Source: a virus. Taken from it: a stretch of DNA of 26,555 bases. This document shows positions 22,436 through 26,555 of this stretch, piece after piece. Each line of letters starts with the position of its first letter. Within the stretch, counting starts at the first letter, position 1. Where the stretch lies: the IMG/VR virus record IMGVR_UViG_3300030333_005726, positions 1 through 26,555 of that record; one strand, 5' to 3'. The notes beneath the pieces are model-generated. The model saw nothing but the letters and a program-made list of their open reading frames with translations. It had not been told where the DNA came from and searched no databases. A program made the position numbers and the translations under genes.

Positions 22436-22589
22436 TGGTAAATTCCACGTTTAATTTTGCATCAGATAAAGCACCGACCATAGTCCATGCAGTTTCACCT
22501 GATACCATGTTTTCATCACAGAAATACTGAATAGTATCCTCAAGTATTTCCTTGAGTTCTACCAGTTGCTGTTGTCGTAGTTCATCCAT
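22428..22589 (-). CDS. Small hypothetical protein, possible leaderless gene
   Basis: 53 residues from ATG 22589-22587: MDELRQQQLVELKEILEDTI, then QYFCDENMVSGETAWTMVGA and LSDAKLNVEFTND. The CDE..VSGE..W.MV pattern resembles a small conserved cyanophage protein (from memory). It has no Shine-Dalgarno; an extended -10 element TGCTATAAT ends six bases before the ATG. It overlaps the next gene by eight bases. Confidence 0.7.
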   Translation of the reverse strand: MDELRQQQLVELKEILEDTIQYFCDENMVSGETAWTMVGALSDAKLNVEFTND

Positions 22590-22595
22590 AACGAT

Positions 22596-22604
22596 ATTAT
22601 AGCA
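22596..22604 (-). promoter_or_regulatory. Extended -10 promoter TGCTATAAT
   Basis: Minus-strand TGC-TATAAT ends six bases before ATG 22589, just after the gp5 stop codon. No -35 hexamer is clear at 16-18 bases, which extended -10 promoters do not strictly require. Implied transcription start is at the start codon. Confidence 0.45.
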
Positions 22605-22608
22605 TAGA

Positions 22609-25188
22609 TTAGTTCAAATGGATCTCTTTTGCAATCAACTTCATAGTTTCCTCAGCTTCTATGGTCATATCCTTACCAGCAGTAATTGTAGCATTCTTAT
22701 CACACTCCATAGACATAGGACCACCTTCAACTTCTAATAAGTAAGCACCCTCATCCTTGATTGTGATAGTCATTCCACTATCACCAAAGTCCATTGTACA
22801 TGGTCCTTCTTTATTGTCAATAATATATCTTGGTGGAATGTCATTTTCTGCTTTTTTAGGAGTTATCATAGTCATTTCATAAGATCCTGCACATGCTGTA
22901 GTAATTCCAGCCTTTTCTACAGTTCCTTTTTCTTTTTCTGGTTCATTAATCTGACGATATAAATGAGTTGTTACAACATTAATACTATTATCAGCAGTTA
23001 ACGCCATTTCTACAGCAGAATTTTTTTGAACCTTACACCCATTATCCCACTCTTTACCAGTAATAGATACCTTTTGACCTGCTAACTTAATTTCAGATGC
23101 TTGAATCTCATATTTAGATCCATTAAAAGCCCAATCAACATCACTACCATATGATATGACATGCTTTTGTACTTCATCACTAACCTTATTACCTTTCTTA
23201 TCTACTTGTTTAGGAGCACCCTGAGCATTAAAGAAATAACCTCCCCCAACTTCAATATGCATGTCACCAGTCACCTTTAATCTATAATCACCCTCAACAG
23301 TTAAACACTTATCTTCTTTAACAATCTTACAGTCATCACCATTAACTTCTTGTGTAAAAGTACCAGCATAGTTAATATGATCTGCCTGTAAATTACTTGT
23401 CTCACCAGAATTTTTACCACTTGCTTTCTTAGCAGCATCCTTTGCTAACTTATCAATTTCTTCCTCAGTCAAATCTGGATTGTCTTCCTTAATCTGTCTT
23501 TTAGCCATCCACTCTTGGTGTTGAGCATTGTTTATGTTAACAGATGTCCAAGTAGTTCCATTCTCTCTCTTCTGTTGAGTAGATTGTCGTCCAGGAGTTC
23601 CAATGTATAACTCATACGCACCATTAACCCAAGTCTTAGCAGTCGTTAAATATTGATCTGCCTCTTCAAATATAGAGTCAAATACACCTCCTCCTCCACC
23701 TTTCTCTCCACACTTACCTCTACTATCACCCTTAAACTTATTAATATCTTCAAATTCTTCTGGAGTACAATGTGTTACACCAAGTAAGGGGAACCAACCA
23801 ACATCATCTTCACCACCTTTAGGTTTTCTCTCACAATTACCACCACCCATCAAATTCATAAAGAATGAGAACAAACCAGATAAAGTCATTTCCTCCATCT
23901 CAAATAGGTTTGTAGCATCAGAGAAAATCTTTTCTCCACCCTTCCAAGCATCCATCATTTCTTTAGCATCTTCAAGAGAATCTAAAGCAGATGTAACTTG
24001 ACCAATAACTTGTAATAATGAATCTAATACTCCCTGAATATTACAGAAAATTTTATCAGTAACCTCTTCAATACCTTCCTGCACAAATGTAACTTTATCT
24101 ATAGCACCATTTAAAAAGGAATCTAATTTACCTGTTAAAGAACTTAATGGACTCGATACAAAGCTAGTTAATTGATTATCAACAATACACAATGCAGATA
24201 ATAATTCAGTAATTTTCTCCTGAACCTCTGTAATAATAGTATAAGGAACACCAGTGGCTTTCTCTTGTAAACTCTCAGTATCCAACCCTTCAACAAGATT
24301 TGCTGTTGATGCTCTCATAGCACTAATTGCTTGAGTAAATACAGCACCCAAGAAATTCTGAAGTTTAGATGTAAGTTCTTTTGCTTTTACAACTTTACCT
24401 GTAATAACATTAAAGAACTCACCATCATTCTCAGTCTTAACTAACAATGCAGCAGTATCAGCAATATCTTCTACAAGATATGATAATTGATAATCAACAC
24501 TCTTCCAAGGTCCGCCCACCCCTTGTGCTGCAGGAATAGGTTTACTAGGCATTGATGGTTTCATGGGATTACCACTACTACCATTAATACCAGGAGTTGT
24601 ACCTATATTACTAGGTGATCCTGTTCCACCAGCTTCAGTAGTTTTTGTTGCAGCAACAGTAGAAACACTATTATTCTGTGTTCCTGGTCTCCTAAAATTA
24701 TCAGATCCAATACCATTAGGATCTCCTGGTCTTTTTGATGCAGGATTAATAGTTCCAGTATTGGTTGCTTTCATTGGTTCTCCTGTGAAAGCAAATTCTT
24801 TTTTAGTTCTAGTACCTGTCGATTTATTTAATCTAAGAACTCCCATCACCAATGGCATTTGGGCATTCTCACCATCCATAAAAAATCCCATAACAATTGC
24901 GCCAGGTTGCAACTGTCCAGATGATTCACCCTGTCCATCATTACCTGCTTGAGATGTATGTTGCAATACAGTAGCCCAAGGTAAATGATCTGTTTTTAAA
25001 TCTGCTGTAGTACCACCACGAATATTGGTATAATAACCAAGAACTCTAACTTTAACTCTACCCAATTCCATCGGGTCTTCATTATCTTCAACTTCTCCTA
25101 CCCACCAGAAAAAACCGTCCTTACCAACGAAATTTACACTCGGTTCGTTGATAATTCCATCAATTGAGGTAGCTTCTAATCCAGCCAT
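22609..25188 (-). CDS. gp5: Baseplate hub/central spike protein, gp5-like
   Basis: 859 residues. The N-terminal ~125 residues are a gp5-type OB-fold: FVGKDGFFWWVGEVEDNEDP, MELGRVKVRVLGYYTNIRG, LPWATVLQHTSQAGNDGQGE and QLQPGAIVMGFFMDGENAQM. A Gly/Pro/Thr linker follows (about 130-225), then helices (about 230-430), a Gly/Cys-rich stretch (GKCGEKGGGGG) and a C-terminal beta-prism/helix (about 610-859) with repeated strand pairs (DYRLKVTGDMHIEVGG; NATITAGKDMTIEAEETMKL) ending IHLN. T4 gp5 carries lysozyme between OB-fold and spike; no lysozyme catalytic motif is seen here. It should form the trimeric tail-tip spike that punctures the outer membrane. An AATAAATA octamer precedes the start. Confidence 0.9.
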   Translation of the reverse strand: MAGLEATSIDGIINEPSVNFVGKDGFFWWVGEVEDNEDPMELGRVKVRVLGYYTNIRGGTTADLKTDHLPWATVLQHTSQAGNDGQGESSGQLQPGAIVMGFFMDGENAQMPLVMGVLRLNKSTGTRTKKEFAFTGEPMKATNTGTINPASKRPGDPNGIGSDNFRRPGTQNNSVSTVAATKTTEAGGTGSPSNIGTTPGINGSSGNPMKPSMPSKPIPAAQGVGGPWKSVDYQLSYLVEDIADTAALLVKTENDGEFFNVITGKVVKAKELTSKLQNFLGAVFTQAISAMRASTANLVEGLDTESLQEKATGVPYTIITEVQEKITELLSALCIVDNQLTSFVSSPLSSLTGKLDSFLNGAIDKVTFVQEGIEEVTDKIFCNIQGVLDSLLQVIGQVTSALDSLEDAKEMMDAWKGGEKIFSDATNLFEMEEMTLSGLFSFFMNLMGGGNCERKPKGGEDDVGWFPLLGVTHCTPEEFEDINKFKGDSRGKCGEKGGGGGVFDSIFEEADQYLTTAKTWVNGAYELYIGTPGRQSTQQKRENGTTWTSVNINNAQHQEWMAKRQIKEDNPDLTEEEIDKLAKDAAKKASGKNSGETSNLQADHINYAGTFTQEVNGDDCKIVKEDKCLTVEGDYRLKVTGDMHIEVGGGYFFNAQGAPKQVDKKGNKVSDEVQKHVISYGSDVDWAFNGSKYEIQASEIKLAGQKVSITGKEWDNGCKVQKNSAVEMALTADNSINVVTTHLYRQINEPEKEKGTVEKAGITTACAGSYEMTMITPKKAENDIPPRYIIDNKEGPCTMDFGDSGMTITIKDEGAYLLEVEGGPMSMECDKNATITAGKDMTIEAEETMKLIAKEIHLN

Positions 25189-25207
25189 AACTTACAGGGT
25201 TTTTATA

Positions 25208-25215
25208 TATTTATT
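25208..25215 (-). promoter_or_regulatory. Late promoter octamer AATAAATA
   Basis: Lies 20 bases before ATG 25188 and contains the TAA stop (25211-25213) of the upstream oxygenase gene. Confidence 0.6.
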
Positions 25216-25798
25216 GGTATTGAGGTGATCTATGATTCATATCGAAATCAAATACAATTTCAAAATTAAGAGCAAAGGTAACTCTTTTAGTATCTAATAT
25301 ATGAGGTGTTACTCCATGTAACATATGAGAGGGGAAAAATATTATATCACCCCTTTTATATTTTACATGATGATAAGAAGAATCTCTTAATATATTAAGA
25401 TACCAATTAGGAGTTAATTCCGAACAGTTTCTATTATAAAAATAGAATTCACCAGATCCTTCTTCATGATCATTAGTAAAAAGAACTGCAGATAAATCTG
25501 CAGGAAGATGATCATGTATCTCTTGGAAATATCCCTTAACATATGTATTTCTCCAAGAGTCTTGTATACGAAGACCACATGTTATTCCAAGTTCTGAAAC
25601 AAACTTTTCAAAAGATGGTTTGAGTAAGTGGAATAACTCTATACCATCTATTCTTTCTCTTTTAACTATGCACTTACTACCCCAACTAAAATTCTGATCC
25701 TCTGTTAAAATAATATTGTCAATATGATGAAGTAATTCTTCTTTATTGGGTGGAGTAATCAACCCATAAAAATTTTGGGGGAATACTTGTTGTATCAT
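25211..25798 (-). CDS. 2OG-Fe(II) oxygenase superfamily protein, short form
   Basis: 195 residues. The iron-site His/Asp region is QEIHDHLPADLSAVLFTNDH (about 92-111), GEFYFYN (116-122) follows, then KRGDIIFFPSHMLHGVTPH (148-166) with the distal His, and KRVTFALNFEI (171-181) with the 2-oxoglutarate-binding basic residue. This is the compact arrangement of phage 2OG-Fe(II) oxygenases. It overlaps the CpeT-like gene by four bases (ATGA). It is the third such gene in the window; similarity to the other two is confined to the motifs. Substrate unknown. Confidence 0.8.
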   Translation of the reverse strand: MIQQVFPQNFYGLITPPNKEELLHHIDNIILTEDQNFSWGSKCIVKRERIDGIELFHLLKPSFEKFVSELGITCGLRIQDSWRNTYVKGYFQEIHDHLPADLSAVLFTNDHEEGSGEFYFYNRNCSELTPNWYLNILRDSSYHHVKYKRGDIIFFPSHMLHGVTPHILDTKRVTFALNFEIVFDFDMNHRSPQYQ

Positions 25799-26250
25799 AC
25801 TCTATTATATCTGTATATTTCATCAGCACCCCAAATAATTCTTCCTTTAGAATCTAAAAACCTATCTCTCATAAAAAGTTTATGGCCATACAGACTAAGT
25901 TCTGCATGACCAGTAACTGTTTCACCTTGATCTTCCATGCTGGTATCAAATTTACCCATCCATGCAGTCCCATCATATTTCATAATCATATCACAATCTT
26001 CATTGCGTGTCAAACCACTATAAGTACCACCCCAATGCTCAAGTATAACTTCAGTATCGGATAGTACTTTTAGTTTTTTATTAGTTTTCAAATATGGATT
26101 ATGTTCGTCTTTCCTTCCCCAATGAACAGAATGTATAAATTCTCCGTCATCTTCCCACCTTACAAATACTTGTTTGTAAAGTAAAGGACTAGATTGTGCT
26201 TGTATCTTATTAGACCAAGTTCCAAGTAAACATGATAAAAAATGACTCAT
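25795..26250 (-). CDS. cpeT: CpeT/CpcT-like phycobiliprotein lyase, putative
   Basis: 151 residues. The N-terminus FLSCLLGTWSNKIQAQSSPL (about 4-23) matches the G-x-(F/W)-SN-x-x-QA opening of the CpcT/CpeT family, which attaches or chaperones bilin on phycobiliproteins. Further family-like points are NEDCDMIMKYDGTAWMGKFD (about 83-102, with the CD pair) and a C-terminal RDRFLDSKGRIIWGADEIYR (about 128-147). Host CpeT proteins are longer (about 190-200 residues), but phage forms are short. It lies between cp12 and an oxygenase gene and overlaps each by 1-4 bases, a set of metabolic genes in one operon. Assignment is moderate to good. Confidence 0.72.
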   Translation of the reverse strand: MSHFLSCLLGTWSNKIQAQSSPLLYKQVFVRWEDDGEFIHSVHWGRKDEHNPYLKTNKKLKVLSDTEVILEHWGGTYSGLTRNEDCDMIMKYDGTAWMGKFDTSMEDQGETVTGHAELSLYGHKLFMRDRFLDSKGRIIWGADEIYRYNRV

Positions 26251-26477
26251 TAATCGTCATACACTAGGCACTCTGGCTCATCAGGATGCATTTCACAGAA
26301 TAGTTCAATGGTATTAGGATCATGATGGTCACCAGCATTAATCTCTTCGATATGGTGCTCACGATAAACTTCTAACTCATGTAACTCTTCTGCAACATGC
26401 CTACGAGCTGCAGGACTAATTGTTGGATTATCAAGAATATCTCTATCTGCTTGAATGTGTTCTTCGATAGTTTTCAT
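26250..26477 (-). CDS. cp12: CP12-like Calvin-cycle regulator
   Basis: 75 residues. The C-terminus DPNTIELFCEMHPDEPECLVYDD has the CP12 signature: two cysteines eight residues apart (Cys61, Cys70) followed by VYDD. The central helix RRHVAEELHELEVYREHH corresponds to the conserved AWDxVEEL helix. The N-terminal cysteine pair of plant and many cyanobacterial CP12s is absent. CP12 binds GAPDH and phosphoribulokinase and switches off the Calvin cycle; phage copies are thought to divert carbon and reductant to the pentose phosphate pathway. GGAG lies nine bases before the ATG, a small GTTAC/GTAAC hairpin at 26491-26503 and a GATAAATA octamer further upstream. It heads the cp12-cpeT-oxygenase operon. 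Confidence 0.92.
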   Translation of the reverse strand: MKTIEEHIQADRDILDNPTISPAARRHVAEELHELEVYREHHIEEINAGDHHDPNTIELFCEMHPDEPECLVYDD

Positions 26478-26508
26478 AATTTTATTCTCCGTTACTAGGT
26501 AACAATAA

Positions 26509-26555
26509 CTATTTATCTTTTATTGATGGAATCTCTACACAAGAACAAGTCTGTG
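26509..26555 (-). CDS. C-terminal fragment of an unknown gene (partial, 5' end beyond window)
   Basis: In one minus-strand frame the window edge reads QTCSCVEIPSIKDK followed by TAG (26511-26509). Another frame ends at TAA (26515-26513), so the frame is not certain; the first is preferred because AAATAG stops overlapping a late octamer recur in this window. Too short to assign. Confidence 0.3.
   Translation of the reverse strand, partial: QTCSCVEIPSIKDK
26510..26517 (-). promoter_or_regulatory. Late promoter octamer GATAAATA
   Basis: Lies 33 bases before ATG 26477 of cp12 and overlaps the likely stop of the upstream gene. Confidence 0.55.

Noticed and set aside
24563-24952. 129-codon plus-strand frame
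   Set aside because: Lies antisense inside gp5 in a window where every supported gene is on the minus strand; composition is low-complexity Pro/Val.
25795-25803. TATAAT five bases before ATG 25798
   Set aside because: It is formed by the codons TAT AAT at the end of the CpeT-like gene and has a different spacing from the leaderless set.
1-26555. tRNA genes
   Set aside because: No cloverleaf with a T-loop (GTTCRANNC) and matching acceptor stem was recognised by eye; short tRNAs could be missed without a scan.

Overview
The window looks like part of the genome of a T4-like cyanophage (a myovirus infecting marine Prochlorococcus or Synechococcus). The evidence is an AT-rich sequence, tightly packed genes all read from the minus strand, a gp5-type baseplate hub, cyanophage-type virion and tail-fibre proteins, several 2-oxoglutarate/Fe(II) oxygenase genes, and host-derived metabolic genes: pyrE, a CP12 gene and a CpeT-like bilin-lyase gene. 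CP12 is the strongest host indicator. No tRNA, CRISPR array, insertion sequence or origin was recognised. Because everything is on the minus strand, transcription runs from high to low coordinates.

Reading in that direction: 26555-25211 holds the tail of an unknown gene, then cp12, a cpeT-like gene and a 2OG-Fe(II) oxygenase. 25188-22609 is the gp5-like baseplate hub/spike. 22589-20170 is a run of very small overlapping genes containing two more 2OG-Fe(II) oxygenases, followed by pyrE (20173-19622). 19595-12830 encodes three large virion structural proteins. 12804-5633 is a tail-adhesin cassette: several proteins share a short N-terminal fibre module but carry different C-terminal heads (ALK-type glycine-rich, a second glycine-rich type, and one fibrinogen-like), with a small coiled-coil protein and a small Cys-rich protein between them.

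5567-1 is an accessory region of small unknown genes around a DNA-modification set: a restriction-endonuclease-like protein, a beta-class DNA methyltransferase, a ParB-like protein, and a second beta-class methyltransferase that runs off the left edge. This set could be a phage-encoded restriction-modification or self-protection system and is the most novel part of the window.

Regulation shows two patterns. The virion and metabolic genes carry an octamer of the form N(A/C)TAAATA, the T4/cyanophage late-promoter type, 20-33 bases before the start codon, usually overlapping the stop codon of the preceding gene. A few genes without a Shine-Dalgarno sequence instead have TATAAT exactly six bases before the start codon, including the left-edge methyltransferase and the restriction-like gene, which suggests early sigma70-type transcription of leaderless messages. 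One strong bidirectional terminator lies at 807-838.

All functions are inferred from sequence reading alone; no database search was run.
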